DNA of 64,000 nucleotides from Lachnospiraceae bacterium (GCA_017469945.1 JAFUFI010000002.1:62001-126000), one strand, 5' to 3'. Positions 1-8,371 are shown, counted from the stretch's first letter. The notes: generated by a model from the sequence alone, not told the origin. Made by a program: numbers and translations.

Positions 1-717
1 GATGCTTACCAGGATGGTAACAACGTTATCATCGAAGTAAGAGATGATGGTAACGGTATCGATATCGAGGCAGTAAGAGCAAAGGGAATCGAGCGCGGAG
101 TCATTACTCCAGAGCAGGCAGCCGCTATGAGCGACAAGGAAGTAATAAACCTTCTTTTCAATGCCGGATTCTCTACCGCAAAGAAAGTTACCGACGTATC
201 CGGACGAGGCGTTGGTCTTGACGTAGTTAAGTCAATGATCGAGTCCCTTAGCGGTGAAGTTGATGTTAAGAGTGAACTCGGAGTAGGATCCACATGGACA
301 ATCCGCCTTCCTCTTACCCTTGCTATCATCCAGGCTCTCATGGTTGTTGTCGGCGGAGAGAAATATGCTATTTCCCTCGGATCCATCCAGACCATCGAGA
401 CAATTGAAAAATCTGATATTAAGCTTGTACAGAACGAGGAGGTTATAAACCTTCGCGGTACAGTTATCCCTCTTATCAGACTCAACGAAGTTATCGAGAC
501 TGAGAGTCATCCCATTGATGAGAACTCCCTTATCGTTGTTATCATCAAGAAAGGTGATAAGATGGCCGGCCTTGTTATCGATGAACTCATCGGACAGCAG
601 GAGATCGTTATCAAGCCTCTCGGCAAGTATGTAAAGCATGTCAAGTTCATCACCGGTGCTACTATTCTCGGTGATGGTGAGGTTGCACTTATCTTTGATG
701 CAAATACGTTACTGTAA
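1..717 (+). CDS. cheA: Chemotaxis histidine kinase CheA, C-terminal part (5' end outside window)
   Basis: Only the last 238 codons are visible; the frame is open from base 1. The kinase autophosphorylates with receptor-bound CheW and passes phosphate to CheY. The visible part starts inside the ATP-binding (HATPase) domain: the G1 box DDGNGID is near residue 15 and the G2 box GRGVGLDVVK near residue 70. It ends with the CheW-like P5 regulatory domain (about residues 105-235), which docks to CheW and receptors. A good ribosome site (gaagggag) follows the stop and serves cheW 18 bases downstream, so the genes are one operon. Identification is secure; the histidine phosphotransfer and dimerisation domains cannot be judged. 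Confidence 0.97.
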   Translation, partial: DAYQDGNNVIIEVRDDGNGIDIEAVRAKGIERGVITPEQAAAMSDKEVINLLFNAGFSTAKKVTDVSGRGVGLDVVKSMIESLSGEVDVKSELGVGSTWTIRLPLTLAIIQALMVVVGGEKYAISLGSIQTIETIEKSDIKLVQNEEVINLRGTVIPLIRLNEVIETESHPIDENSLIVVIIKKGDKMAGLVIDELIGQQEIVIKPLGKYVKHVKFITGATILGDGEVALIFDANTLL

Positions 718-735
718 CGAAGGGAGAATAAAAAA

Positions 736-1233
736 ATGGATCAGCTTAGTACAAATAATAACCTTAATCTTCCGGAAGACGGAGATGAGACCAAAATAGT
801 TGATGTTACTTTCCAGTACATTGTTATTCGCCTCGGAGAAGAGCAGTATGGTATCGATATCAGCTATGTAAACAACATTGTAAGAATGCAGCGGATCACC
901 AGAGTTCCCAAGGTTGCTCCTTATCTTAAGGGTGTGATCAATCTTCGTGGTGAAGTCCTTCCCGTAGTAAGCTTAAGACTTAAGATGGGGCTCGATGAAG
1001 ATGTATTTGACAAGGCTACCAGAATCATTATCTTAAAGACCGAGAATGAAGGCCAGATCGGTATCATTGTCGATGAAGTTAAAGAAGTTGTTACCCTTTC
1101 GGAAAAGTCGATCGAGAAGATTTCTCACGACAACAAGAGCGAGAAGGCAAACTTCTTAAGCGGAGTAGGAAAGAACAACGGAGAGCTTATTTCCATACTC
1201 GACCTCAATATGATCTCGCTTGAGGACAACTAA
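736..1233 (+). CDS. cheW: Chemotaxis coupling protein CheW
   Basis: This 165-residue protein is one CheW domain, which bridges chemoreceptors and CheA at the cell pole. After a polar N-terminus of about 27 residues the fold begins at QYIVIRLGEEQYGIDI. The conserved block YLKGVINLRGEVLPVVSL near residues 63-80 is the receptor/CheA-binding core. Family length is 150-170 residues, so it is complete. The start ATG follows the AGGGAG site in the cheA-cheW gap. It is the second gene of the visible chemotaxis operon. Confidence 0.97.
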   Translation: MDQLSTNNNLNLPEDGDETKIVDVTFQYIVIRLGEEQYGIDISYVNNIVRMQRITRVPKVAPYLKGVINLRGEVLPVVSLRLKMGLDEDVFDKATRIIILKTENEGQIGIIVDEVKEVVTLSEKSIEKISHDNKSEKANFLSGVGKNNGELISILDLNMISLEDN

Positions 1234-1258
1234 TATTTCGATAAAGTGAGGATAAATA

Positions 1259-1879
1259 ATGGGTGATTTGAATCTTGCACAGGTTTCCGAGCAGTACTAT
1301 GATGTACTCAAGGAACTTGGAAATATCGGCGCTGGAAACGCTATGACGGCGCTTTCCCAGATGCTCAATTGTAAAATTGATATGAGAGTCCCCAAGGTCG
1401 AGCTGCTTGAGTTTTCCCAGGTCGGAGAAGCTGTAGGAGGCGACGAACAGATAATGGTCGGCGTTTTCCTCGGCGTTGAAGGAGACATTACGGGAAGTAT
1501 GCTCTTTCTCGCCGAAGTGTCATCCGCAAAGCATCTTATCGATAAGATAATGCCCGGAATGACACAGCCCGGAAATGAGTTTTCCGAGATGGAGCTTTCC
1601 GCTATGCAGGAAATCGGTAATATTATTACCGGTGCTTACCTTAACTCTCTTGCTACTATTACCAATCTCACCATATTCCCTTCGCCGCCGGCGCTTACGG
1701 TTGATATGGCAGCTGCCATAATGTCCGTTCCGGCTATCGAATTCGGAATTTACGGTGATAACATCCTTTTGATCCAGTCTCAGTTCTTTGATGAGGTTGA
1801 GATTGACGGATACTTTGTTCTTGTACCTGATATAGAGTCATATGAAAGAATACTTAGTTCATTAGGAATCAGTGTTTGA
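1259..1879 (+). CDS. cheC: Chemotaxis protein CheC, CheY-P phosphatase
   Basis: CheC removes phosphate from CheY-P and, in Bacillus-type systems, binds CheD to adjust receptor adaptation. Both phosphatase half-sites of the two-fold CheC fold are visible: ELGNIGAGNAMTALS near residue 20 and EIGNIITGAYLNSLA near residue 120, each with the catalytic Glu and Asn. The length (206 residues) is normal. It starts 25 bases after cheW behind a GTGAGGAT-like site. Having both cheC and cheD indicates the Firmicute type of adaptation rather than the enteric CheZ type. Confidence 0.96.
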   Translation: MGDLNLAQVSEQYYDVLKELGNIGAGNAMTALSQMLNCKIDMRVPKVELLEFSQVGEAVGGDEQIMVGVFLGVEGDITGSMLFLAEVSSAKHLIDKIMPGMTQPGNEFSEMELSAMQEIGNIITGAYLNSLATITNLTIFPSPPALTVDMAAAIMSVPAIEFGIYGDNILLIQSQFFDEVEIDGYFVLVPDIESYERILSSLGISV

Positions 1880-1896
1880 TTAATTCGGAGAATGCT

Positions 1897-2385
1897 ATGG
1901 GTGAAGTTATTAAAGTAGGAATGGCTGACCTGAAAACTTGCTGTCCTCCGAATACCGTGACTACGCTTGGACTCGGGTCCTGCGTTGGTGTTGCTATCCG
2001 CGACACATCCAACAAGGTCGGAGGTTTGGCACATGTTATGTTGCCGGACAGTACAGCTATCAAGAACAGTCAGACAAACATCGCAAAATTTGCGGACACA
2101 GGAATTGTTGAACTCGTACGACAGATGGAAGAATTGGGCGCGGTACGTCGCCGTATGGTTGCCAAAATTGCGGGCGGAGCTATGATGTTCTCTATGCAAA
2201 GTAAGAGTTCCGCGATGCAGGTTGGTGAGCGAAACGCTCAGGCAGTTAAAGACAAACTCAAAGAACTGGGAATACCCATTTTGGCAGAAGACACAGGACT
2301 TAATTACGGTCGTACAGTTATATTCGACCCTGAGACAGGCGATTTTGTTATCAAAACCGCCGGCAAGGGCGAAAAAGTGATCTAA
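1897..2385 (+). CDS. cheD: Chemoreceptor glutamine deamidase CheD
   Basis: CheD deamidates glutamines in chemoreceptors and is a CheC partner. The catalytic Cys lies in GLGSCVGVAI (C29) and the His in GLAHVMLP (H46), as in the family. The frame could open at a TTG overlapping the cheC stop (1876), but the ATG at 1897 has a CGGAG site six bases upstream and gives the usual length (162 residues), so this start was chosen. Both the position directly after cheC and the intact catalytic residues support a functional CheC-CheD pair. Confidence 0.95.
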   Translation: MGEVIKVGMADLKTCCPPNTVTTLGLGSCVGVAIRDTSNKVGGLAHVMLPDSTAIKNSQTNIAKFADTGIVELVRQMEELGAVRRRMVAKIAGGAMMFSMQSKSSAMQVGERNAQAVKDKLKELGIPILAEDTGLNYGRTVIFDPETGDFVIKTAGKGEKVI

Positions 2386-2418
2386 ATTTCTAATATGCTT
2401 AGATAGGGAGCTTGGCTG

Positions 2419-2709
2419 ATGGAAGAGACAGATAAGAAAAAATACCTGCCGGTTATAATGATGCTTCTTGGCGGACTTATTACGGTTGTTGTTACTTTTA
2501 TTCAATCTTTTTCCATTTTGGCCAAGCTCGCTTCTCTTATAGCGGTGATGGCGGTGATGTATTTCGTCGGCACCCTTATTGTCGTTGTACTCAGACACTT
2601 CGATAAGGTTAACAAAGAAAAAGAAGAGGCTGAGCGTAAGGCAAAAGAAGAAGAGGAGAGCATAGCATTGGCAACGGACGGAAACGTCGAAGAAAAAGAA
2701 GAGGTGTAG
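2419..2709 (+). CDS. Small two-helix membrane protein of the chemotaxis operon
   Basis: This 96-residue protein was not assigned to a named family. After a short charged N-terminus it has two hydrophobic segments (about residues 12-32 and 35-58) joined by a very short turn. A highly charged cytoplasmic tail rich in Lys and Glu (about residues 62-96) follows and is likely helical. It starts behind an AGGGAG site between cheD and the sigma-28 gene, and its stop is 12 bases before fliA, so it is co-transcribed with flagellar genes. A role in motility is inferred from position only. Confidence 0.75.
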   Translation: MEETDKKKYLPVIMMLLGGLITVVVTFIQSFSILAKLASLIAVMAVMYFVGTLIVVVLRHFDKVNKEKEEAERKAKEEEESIALATDGNVEEKEEV

Positions 2710-2721
2710 GGATAAAATCCG

Positions 2722-3492
2722 ATGGATGATGCTGCAAGAAAGAAACTTTTAGATGAATATTCTAAAAACAAGTCCCCGGAGCTGCGCGAGAAGCTGATCA
2801 TTGAATTTGCACCGCTAGTAAAGCTTGTCGCAGGCAGACTCAGCATGTATCTTGGATATAATGTTGAGTATGAGGACTTATGCAGCTATGGTATTTTTGG
2901 ACTTATTGATGCCATAGATAAATTTGACTTTTTGAAAGAAGTTAAATTTGAAACGTACGCAAGTCTGAGAATCAGAGGTTCTATCCTCGACCAGATACGT
3001 AAGATGGACTGGATACCCAGGACCATCCGTCAAAAACAGAAACAGATAGATGCCGTAATGAAACAGATCGAGCAGGAGAAAGGAAGACCTGCCACGGATA
3101 TTGAGATTGCCCAGGGGCTCGGTATTACCGAGGATGAGTTTTATGACTGGCAGTCCCAGATGAAGATTACGGGTCTTGTATCTTTGGATGAATTTATGGA
3201 GTCGGGAAGTGACGTACCCCAGCAAAACTACGGTGGTACCACGGCCCAGTTTATTTCGCCCGAAGAGAATATAGAAAAGCAGGAATTATACAAAATGCTC
3301 GGGGAAGCGATGCAGCTTCTTACCGAAAAAGAGCAAAAAATCATTGAACTGTACTATTATCAGGAGATGACCTTAAAGGAAATCGCAAACATCCTTGAGG
3401 TTACGGAATCGCGTATTTCCCAGTTGCATACCAGGGCAATCGGAAAGATGCGTTCCAAGCTGGGACCTTATATGGGTATTTTCCAGGCCTGA
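2722..3492 (+). CDS. fliA: RNA polymerase sigma factor for flagellar operons (sigma-28/FliA)
   Basis: This 256-residue alternative sigma factor directs transcription of late flagellar and chemotaxis genes. Region 2 is seen as YNVEYEDLCSYGIFGLIDAI near residues 46-65 with the strongly conserved FETYASLRIRGSILDQIR following. Region 4 near the C-terminus holds the helix-turn-helix TLKEIANILEVTESRISQLH that reads the -35 element. The length is standard for FliA/SigD. It sits after the chemotaxis genes, as in Bacillus and clostridia. Sites resembling its target sequence were found elsewhere in this window (23253, 31734, 61936), so its regulon is partly visible here. Confidence 0.96.
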   Translation: MDDAARKKLLDEYSKNKSPELREKLIIEFAPLVKLVAGRLSMYLGYNVEYEDLCSYGIFGLIDAIDKFDFLKEVKFETYASLRIRGSILDQIRKMDWIPRTIRQKQKQIDAVMKQIEQEKGRPATDIEIAQGLGITEDEFYDWQSQMKITGLVSLDEFMESGSDVPQQNYGGTTAQFISPEENIEKQELYKMLGEAMQLLTEKEQKIIELYYYQEMTLKEIANILEVTESRISQLHTRAIGKMRSKLGPYMGIFQA

Positions 3493-3510
3493 GAATATAA
3501 AGAATTGGGG

Positions 3511-3540
3511 TGTGCTTTTATAAGCACAACAGAAGGAGGA
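3511..3540 (+). promoter_or_regulatory. Hairpin plus strong ribosome site before a TTG start
   Basis: A seven-base-pair stem (tgtgctt / aagcaca, loop ttat, 3511-3528) ends two bases before AGAAGGAGGA (3531-3540), a near-perfect Shine-Dalgarno. The TTG at 3549 lies eight bases further on and decides the start of the DUF342 gene. The frame also contains an ATG at 3510, but that has no ribosome site. Whether the hairpin modulates translation is unknown. Confidence 0.55.
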
Positions 3541-3548
3541 CAAAAGCC

Positions 3549-5138
3549 TTGCAGAACGCGTATTACAAACTGGTAACCGTGCCCGGAGGTTTTGGTGTTC
3601 ATCTTTTTGCGCCTAAGGATGGCGGCGAGAAAATCGTTGTTCAGGAGCTTGTCAATTATCTCGATAATCAGCAAATTGCTTACGACCTTAGTGCTATGAA
3701 GACCGACGCTGAATCAGGAGAGGACAAGATCGTTAAATTGGGAGACGGGGAGTGCCCGAAGGTAAATGAAACCTATATTTTTTCAGCATCTCCCGACAAT
3801 ATGATCGCTGTAGCTAAATTTACTCCCGCTTCGGATACCGGAGAGAGAATGACTTATGAAGAGTTCATTAAGGATATGTCTTTCAGACAGATAAGAAGCG
3901 GTATTCAGGAAGAGATTTTAAAGAAGCATTTTTCGGGTCCCGGTTATTACGGGGTTCAGGTTCCCGTTGCGAAAGGCAAAAAGCCTCGTCAGGGAACAGA
4001 TGCTTTTATCGAATATTATTTCAATACCAAGATATCAGCACATCCCGAGATGGCTGAGGACGGAACTGTAGACTACTTCCACCTTAACATGGTAAACCAT
4101 TGCAAGGCGGGAGATATTCTTGCGAGAATAATCCCCGAAGACAAGGGAGAATCCGGAATCACAATACAGGGAGCCCCCATAAAGCCCAGGGATGTTCGCA
4201 CGGTTCGTCTCCACTTCGGAAACAATATACAGCTTTCGGAAGATCGTTTATCCATTACTTCAAAGGTAAACGGACATGTTATGCTTGTTGGAGATCAGGT
4301 CTTTGTTTCCAATATCTACGAGGTTGAAAACGTTGACAACAGTACCGGAAATATAGACTTTGACGGAAGCGTTAAGATAAACGGAAACGTGGCTACCAAC
4401 TTTGAGGTTAAGGCTACGGGTGATATTATTGTAAACGGAGTCGTTGAGGGTGCTACTCTCGAGGCCGGCGGAAATATCACCATCGCAAGAGGCATGAAGG
4501 GCATGAGCAAAGGTGTCCTCAAGGCCGGCGGAAACGTTATTTCCAAATTCATCGAAAACTCCACTGTAGAAGCCGGCGGATTTATCGATACCGAATCAAT
4601 CCTTCACAGTAATGTGCAGGCCGGATCCGATGTTAAGGTTACCGGTAAGAAAGGCTTCATCACGGGCGGAAGAGTTCAGGCGGAAAGCGTTGTGGAAGTA
4701 AGAACCCTGGGAGCTACAATGGGAGCCGCAACTATCGTTGAAGTAGGCGTAAATCCCCAACTCAAGGCTCAGTACATCCTTACACAAAAGGAAGTTGCCG
4801 AGATCGTAAAGACTATCAAAAACACACAGCCTGTTATTGCGAACTTTACCGAAAAGAAGGCAAAGGGTGCAAGATTTACCCCCGACCAGATTGAGTACGT
4901 TAAAAAAAGCGTAGCTCTTCTTGAAACCAAGAAAAAAGAGCTCGAGGAAAAGAGCGCGAAGCTTAAGGAACTTGACGAGGTCTTTGCCCAGACCAAGAAA
5001 GCTTCCGTAAGAGTTACCGGAGAAGTTTATCCCGGTACAACCATCGTCATCGGAGATGTTTCGATGAATGTACAGGACAGTTACAGATATTGCAGATTTG
5101 AAAAGGTTAACGGCGATGTCAAGATGATGCCGCTGTAA
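3549..5138 (+). CDS. DUF342/FapA-family polymer-forming flagellar assembly protein
   Basis: This 529-residue protein matches the DUF342 (FapA) family, cytoplasmic proteins with an N-terminal alpha/beta region and a right-handed beta-helix. Repeated glycine turns such as EAGGNITIARG, KAGGNVISKF, EAGGFIDTES and QAGSDVKVTG (about residues 310-380) are the beta-helix rungs. A coiled-coil follows (about 425-490, rich in Lys and Glu), then a short C-terminal beta part. Members usually lie beside sigma-28/flagellar genes, as here, and some take part in flagellar assembly or polar localisation; the exact role is not settled. The start is the TTG at 3549 because of the AGAAGGAGGA site; the upstream ATG would add 13 unlikely residues. 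Confidence 0.88.
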   Translation: MQNAYYKLVTVPGGFGVHLFAPKDGGEKIVVQELVNYLDNQQIAYDLSAMKTDAESGEDKIVKLGDGECPKVNETYIFSASPDNMIAVAKFTPASDTGERMTYEEFIKDMSFRQIRSGIQEEILKKHFSGPGYYGVQVPVAKGKKPRQGTDAFIEYYFNTKISAHPEMAEDGTVDYFHLNMVNHCKAGDILARIIPEDKGESGITIQGAPIKPRDVRTVRLHFGNNIQLSEDRLSITSKVNGHVMLVGDQVFVSNIYEVENVDNSTGNIDFDGSVKINGNVATNFEVKATGDIIVNGVVEGATLEAGGNITIARGMKGMSKGVLKAGGNVISKFIENSTVEAGGFIDTESILHSNVQAGSDVKVTGKKGFITGGRVQAESVVEVRTLGATMGAATIVEVGVNPQLKAQYILTQKEVAEIVKTIKNTQPVIANFTEKKAKGARFTPDQIEYVKKSVALLETKKKELEEKSAKLKELDEVFAQTKKASVRVTGEVYPGTTIVIGDVSMNVQDSYRYCRFEKVNGDVKMMPL

Positions 5139-5154
5139 CCGCAGGAGGAAAGGT

Positions 5155-5472
5155 ATGGCAGGACTCGATATCGCCCCTATTGTAAGGGCACAGGATTACA
5201 CTTTTATCAAACATAACGAAGATGTTAAGCCCGAAGTTGATCAAAGCCATATCAACATCGCCAGAGAGCAAAAAGAAACGCTTCAAAATAGTGACGTTGT
5301 TAATACTTCGGAAAGTCGCTGGCACTCAGGCCGCCATGATGCAAAGGAAAAAGGATCCAATGAATATCATGGAGACGGCGGAAAAGAAAGAAATAAACAG
5401 CCGGACCACAAAAAGCCCGTAGAGAAGATGGTTGTTAAAGGTACTTCAAGCGGGTTTGACCTTAAAATCTAA
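5155..5472 (+). CDS. Small hydrophilic protein of the flagellar operon, unknown function
   Basis: I do not recognise a family for this 105-residue protein. It has no membrane segment or signal peptide. Residues 1-50 could form short helices (IAPIVRAQDYTFIKHNED, then INIAREQKETLQ); the rest is rich in Lys, Asp, Gly and His and is probably disordered until the last ten residues. The start follows GGAGGAAAGGT, a strong ribosome site, 16 bases after the DUF342 gene, and the next gene begins 19 bases after its stop. It is therefore very likely a real gene translated with its neighbours, and probably flagellar or chemotactic by association. Confidence 0.7.
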   Translation: MAGLDIAPIVRAQDYTFIKHNEDVKPEVDQSHINIAREQKETLQNSDVVNTSESRWHSGRHDAKEKGSNEYHGDGGKERNKQPDHKKPVEKMVVKGTSSGFDLKI

Positions 5473-5491
5473 AGATTAGGATCGGAAGAAA

Positions 5492-6373
5492 ATGACACCA
5501 TTAGAGATTGTGCTGCTTGTATGCGGAGCGGCCTTATTCATACTGAGCTTTGCTATTCCCGTAGCCAAAAAAGAAGCCTCGGAAGAGATCAAGGATATGA
5601 TAGGAGCCGAGGTAAAACTTAAGGTTAAAGAGGAAATAGAAGAGCTCAGAAGCCATATTGACGGAGTTATCGACGAATCCATTGAATACGCTCAGGAAAA
5701 GACAGAGAGAAGTCTTGAGCGTATTTCGAATGAAAAGATAATGGCTGTAAACGAGTACTCGGATACCGTTCTCGACGAGATCAACAAAAACCACAATGAA
5801 GTTATGTTTTTGTATGATATGCTAAGCAGCAAACATGAAGACCTTAAGAATACCGTATCTGAGGCAAGCGTTGTAGCAAAGACAGCCAAAGAAAACGCCC
5901 TGGAAGCCAAAGATGCGGCAGAGGATGCGAGAGAGAGCACCGCTCAGGCGGAAGCCGCCATCACAGGATTTAAGAGCCTTTCATCTGAGAGCTTCCCCGT
6001 TGTGGATGCAGCGGCTGCTGTTCCGAAGGCTGAGAAGACGGAAAAGCCTGAAAAGCCCGGAAACGCCCCCGCGGAAGAAAGCAAGGCTTCAAAGGAGCCG
6101 AAGATCCGTACTTTAAAGTGGGCTGAGTTTGCACTTGAACAGGCTGATGAGGCGTATGAAAAGGAGAATCATACCGAGAAGCCCGCAGGTCAGCCTTTAT
6201 CTGCCGATATTCCCGCCGAGGATGTACCGCAGATAAAAGATACTCCCCAGGATCTTCTCCACGATCAGGTTATCGCTCTCCATAAACTGGGAAAGAGCGA
6301 TGTTGAGATCGCAAGAGCCCTGGATATGGGAGTGGGAGAGGTTTCTCTTATTATAGGACTACACGCTAAGTAA
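5492..6373 (+). CDS. Membrane-anchored coiled-coil protein with C-terminal HTH-like domain (DUF6115-like)
   Basis: Residues 5-24 form one membrane helix with almost no signal-peptide character, so the protein is probably anchored with its bulk in the cytoplasm. Residues about 30-160 are a long coiled coil rich in Glu, Lys and Ala. A Pro/Lys/Glu linker follows. The last 37 residues (HDQVIALHKLGKSDVEIARA onward) resemble the helix-turn-helix module found at the end of DUF6115-type proteins of Lachnospiraceae. It might tether DNA or a partner to the membrane, but that is inference. It belongs to the flagellar operon (19-base gap before it, 12-base gap after it). Confidence 0.75.
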   Translation: MTPLEIVLLVCGAALFILSFAIPVAKKEASEEIKDMIGAEVKLKVKEEIEELRSHIDGVIDESIEYAQEKTERSLERISNEKIMAVNEYSDTVLDEINKNHNEVMFLYDMLSSKHEDLKNTVSEASVVAKTAKENALEAKDAAEDARESTAQAEAAITGFKSLSSESFPVVDAAAAVPKAEKTEKPEKPGNAPAEESKASKEPKIRTLKWAEFALEQADEAYEKENHTEKPAGQPLSADIPAEDVPQIKDTPQDLLHDQVIALHKLGKSDVEIARALDMGVGEVSLIIGLHAK

Positions 6374-6385
6374 AGTGAGCGCAAT

Positions 6386-7108
6386 ATGAACACGAAGATC
6401 AGATTTTATATGCGCGGCCTCGGAATAGGAATCCTTGTTACAGCTCTTATTCTTATAGCCGTCAATTTAAAAAACAACAAAGGCGAGATGACTGATGCCG
6501 AGATAAGGGAAAGAGCCGCCGCCCTCGGTATGGTGGATGCAAACAGCTACTCCCTTACCGACGCTGCATCGGCTATGAATACAGAAAAAGAAGACGACGC
6601 CGAAACCGGTGAACCCCAAACCGATGAACTTAAAGAAGTAAATCCCGAAGAAGATGTAACTTCGGAAGAAACAAAAGCTGAGGAAACAAAGTCCGAGGAA
6701 GAAGTAAAGCCCGAGGAGCCGGCTTCCGACGAGACAAAGCCAGGGGAAGAGACAAAGCCCGAAGAAATCGAGGCTGAGGAAGTTAAACCTGACGAAACAA
6801 AGGCTGAGGAAGCAGGGCCCGAAGAAACGAAGGCAGAGGAAACAAAACCTGAGGGAGCTAAGGTAGAGGAACCTGCAGCCGGGGAGACAAAGCCCGCCGA
6901 GGGAAGTAAGGTTACAATCTCAATCGCAAGGGGAGCAGCTTCGGAGACTGCTGCCGCTACGCTTGCGGGAGCCGGCCTTATAGAAGATGCTGCAGACTTC
7001 AACAGCTATATGATCCGAAACGGATATGACAGAAGGATACATCCCGGTACTTTCGAGATTCCTACGGGCTCTTCATACGAAGAAATATGCAAAATCATTG
7101 CAGGTTAA
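6386..7108 (+). CDS. Membrane-anchored protein with Glu/Lys/Pro repeat and YceG-like C-terminus
   Basis: The 240-residue product has an N-terminal membrane helix (about residues 9-27), a short conserved-looking piece with ALGMVDANSYS, a long acidic repeat (about residues 70-175) built from units like ETKAEE and EVKPEEP, and a C-terminal domain of about 65 residues. That domain (VTISIARGAASETAAATLAG, later HPGTFEIPTGSSYEEICKII) resembles the substrate-binding repeat of YceG/MltG endolytic transglycosylases, but the catalytic domain is absent, so an enzymatic role is unlikely. The repeat may span the wall. It is the last gene before the rpsU promoter and has no obvious terminator of its own. 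Confidence 0.72.
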   Translation: MNTKIRFYMRGLGIGILVTALILIAVNLKNNKGEMTDAEIRERAAALGMVDANSYSLTDAASAMNTEKEDDAETGEPQTDELKEVNPEEDVTSEETKAEETKSEEEVKPEEPASDETKPGEETKPEEIEAEEVKPDETKAEEAGPEETKAEETKPEGAKVEEPAAGETKPAEGSKVTISIARGAASETAAATLAGAGLIEDAADFNSYMIRNGYDRRIHPGTFEIPTGSSYEEICKIIAG

Positions 7109-7117
7109 AAAAATTTG

Positions 7118-7146
7118 TTGACATGTAGTGCATTTGCGGATATAAT
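7118..7146 (+). promoter_or_regulatory. Consensus sigma-A promoter of rpsU
   Basis: TTGACA at 7118-7123 and TATAAT at 7141-7146 are separated by exactly 17 bases, so both hexamers match the consensus perfectly. Transcription should start near 7153, giving a leader of about 70 bases before rpsU. This is the strongest promoter seen in the window, in keeping with a ribosomal protein gene. Confidence 0.92.
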
Positions 7147-7221
7147 TTGAAACGGACTGTAGATTTTGACAGTCACAAAACCTGAGTCAGTCTCATGGGA
7201 CTGAAGGGAGGTCAAGAAAGC

Positions 7222-7398
7222 ATGTCAAGCGTTATCGTAAAAGAGAATGAATCTCTGGACAGCGCACTTCGCCGCTTCAAGAGAAGCTGTGCTAAGGCAG
7301 GTATCCAGCAGGAAATTCGTAAGCGCGAGCATTACGAGAAGCCCAGCGTCAGACGTAAGAAGAAGTCTGAAGCTGCCAGAAAGCGTAAGTTTAACTAA
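7222..7398 (+). CDS. rpsU: Small-subunit ribosomal protein S21
   Basis: The 58-residue product is S21, which binds the 30S subunit near the anti-Shine-Dalgarno region. The conserved start [20 protein letters not shown] and the basic tail [15 protein letters not shown] are typical. The reading frame is open from an ATG at 7195, but the ATG at 7222 is preceded by GGGAGG about ten bases upstream and gives the family length, so it was chosen. It is transcribed alone: a consensus promoter stands before it and a terminator directly after it. Confidence 0.96.
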   Translation: MSSVIVKENESLDSALRRFKRSCAKAGIQQEIRKREHYEKPSVRRKKKSEAARKRKFN

Positions 7399-7408
7399 CG
7401 TAAATCAG

Positions 7409-7437
7409 GCCCCTGGCTATTTGTCAGGGGCTTTTTT
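7409..7437 (+). terminator. Rho-independent terminator after rpsU
   Basis: The stem gcccctg / caggggc (seven pairs) with a nine-base loop is followed by six T residues. It begins 11 bases after the rpsU stop codon. Confidence 0.92.
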
Positions 7438-7486
7438 CCTTGATTGGGGGTATTGGGGGATGCGAAGGATCGGGAGTAGTAAATCA

Positions 7487-8362
7487 ATGATGGTACGAGA
7501 CATTATCATAACTGTAATCGCAGCGCTCGTATTATTTCTTATATGGGTCGCGGTTTTTGATACCAATCGTTTTACAATTAGCAAATATACATACAGTCAC
7601 CCGCTTATCAAAAGAGATTTTACTGCCGTGGTTTTATCCGACCTTCATAACAAAAAGTTCGGCAAAGACAATGCAAGGCTCTTAGAGGCGATAGAAGAAG
7701 CATCGCCCGATATTATTCTTATAGCGGGGGATATGATAAACGGCCATCCGAATGAAAACATCGATGGCACCTTACAGTTTTTGAAAGATATCTCATCTAA
7801 ATATCCTGTTTATTATGAAAACGGGAACCATGAGATGAGGCTTGATATATACAGAGACAAGTACGGAGACCAGTATGACGTATTCTGCGAAGCTATCAAA
7901 GAATACGGGATAAAGCTTCTTGTTAATGAAAGAGAAAGGCTTCCCGAATATGGGGTCACCGTTATTGGATCCGAGATAAACAAAAAGCATTATAAGCGCC
8001 TTGGGATCATACCCATGGAAGAAGGAGAGCTTTTATCGGAACTCGGAGACCCCGATAAGGAGTACTGCAACATTCTCCTTGCCCATAATCCGGACTTTTT
8101 TGAAGACTATTGCGAGTACGGCGCGGATATTGTTTTTTCCGGACATGTTCACGGAGGAATCGTAAGGATTCCCTTTATAAACAAAGGCGTACTTTCGCCC
8201 AATGCTACATTTTTCCCTAAGTATTACCAGGGAGAGTACAAATCGGGCTCCACAACCATGATAGTATCCAGAGGGCTCGGCTTCCACACCATCCCGTTTA
8301 GGATGTTCAATCCCGGAGATCTTGTGGTTGTAAGCTTTACCCCCGAAAAAGATAATAAGTAG
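7487..8362 (+). CDS. Membrane-anchored metallophosphoesterase
   Basis: This protein of 291 residues has an N-terminal membrane helix (about residues 5-22) and a calcineurin-like phosphoesterase domain. The metal-binding motifs run in order: VVLSDLHN, LIAGDMINGH, ENGNHE, LAHNPD and FSGHVHGG, so both metal sites look complete. Relatives (YkuE/YaeI type) cleave phosphodiesters of lipid or nucleotide substrates at the membrane; the substrate here is unknown. The frame extends far upstream through rpsU, so the start had to be chosen: ATG 7487 has GGGAG ten bases upstream. An ATG at 7460 is possible but has a badly spaced site. scpA begins nine bases after its stop. Confidence 0.88.
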   Translation: MMVRDIIITVIAALVLFLIWVAVFDTNRFTISKYTYSHPLIKRDFTAVVLSDLHNKKFGKDNARLLEAIEEASPDIILIAGDMINGHPNENIDGTLQFLKDISSKYPVYYENGNHEMRLDIYRDKYGDQYDVFCEAIKEYGIKLLVNERERLPEYGVTVIGSEINKKHYKRLGIIPMEEGELLSELGDPDKEYCNILLAHNPDFFEDYCEYGADIVFSGHVHGGIVRIPFINKGVLSPNATFFPKYYQGEYKSGSTTMIVSRGLGFHTIPFRMFNPGDLVVVSFTPEKDNK

Positions 8363-8371
8363 AGGCTTAAA

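Noticed and set aside
1876-1896. TTG start of cheD overlapping the cheC stop
   Set aside because: The ATG at 1897 has a better-spaced CGGAG site.
1780-2598. Long antisense frame (272 codons) opposite cheC, cheD and the small membrane gene
   Set aside because: It is a mirror of well-supported genes, has a low-complexity composition and no ribosome site.
6547-7002. Antisense frame with Ser/Ala-rich repeat
   Set aside because: It is the shadow of the Glu/Lys/Pro repeat of the gene at 6386.
7247-7486. Extension of the metallophosphoesterase upstream through rpsU
   Set aside because: This would overlap rpsU and its terminator; the residues do not fit the family, and a ribosome site supports the ATG at 7487.
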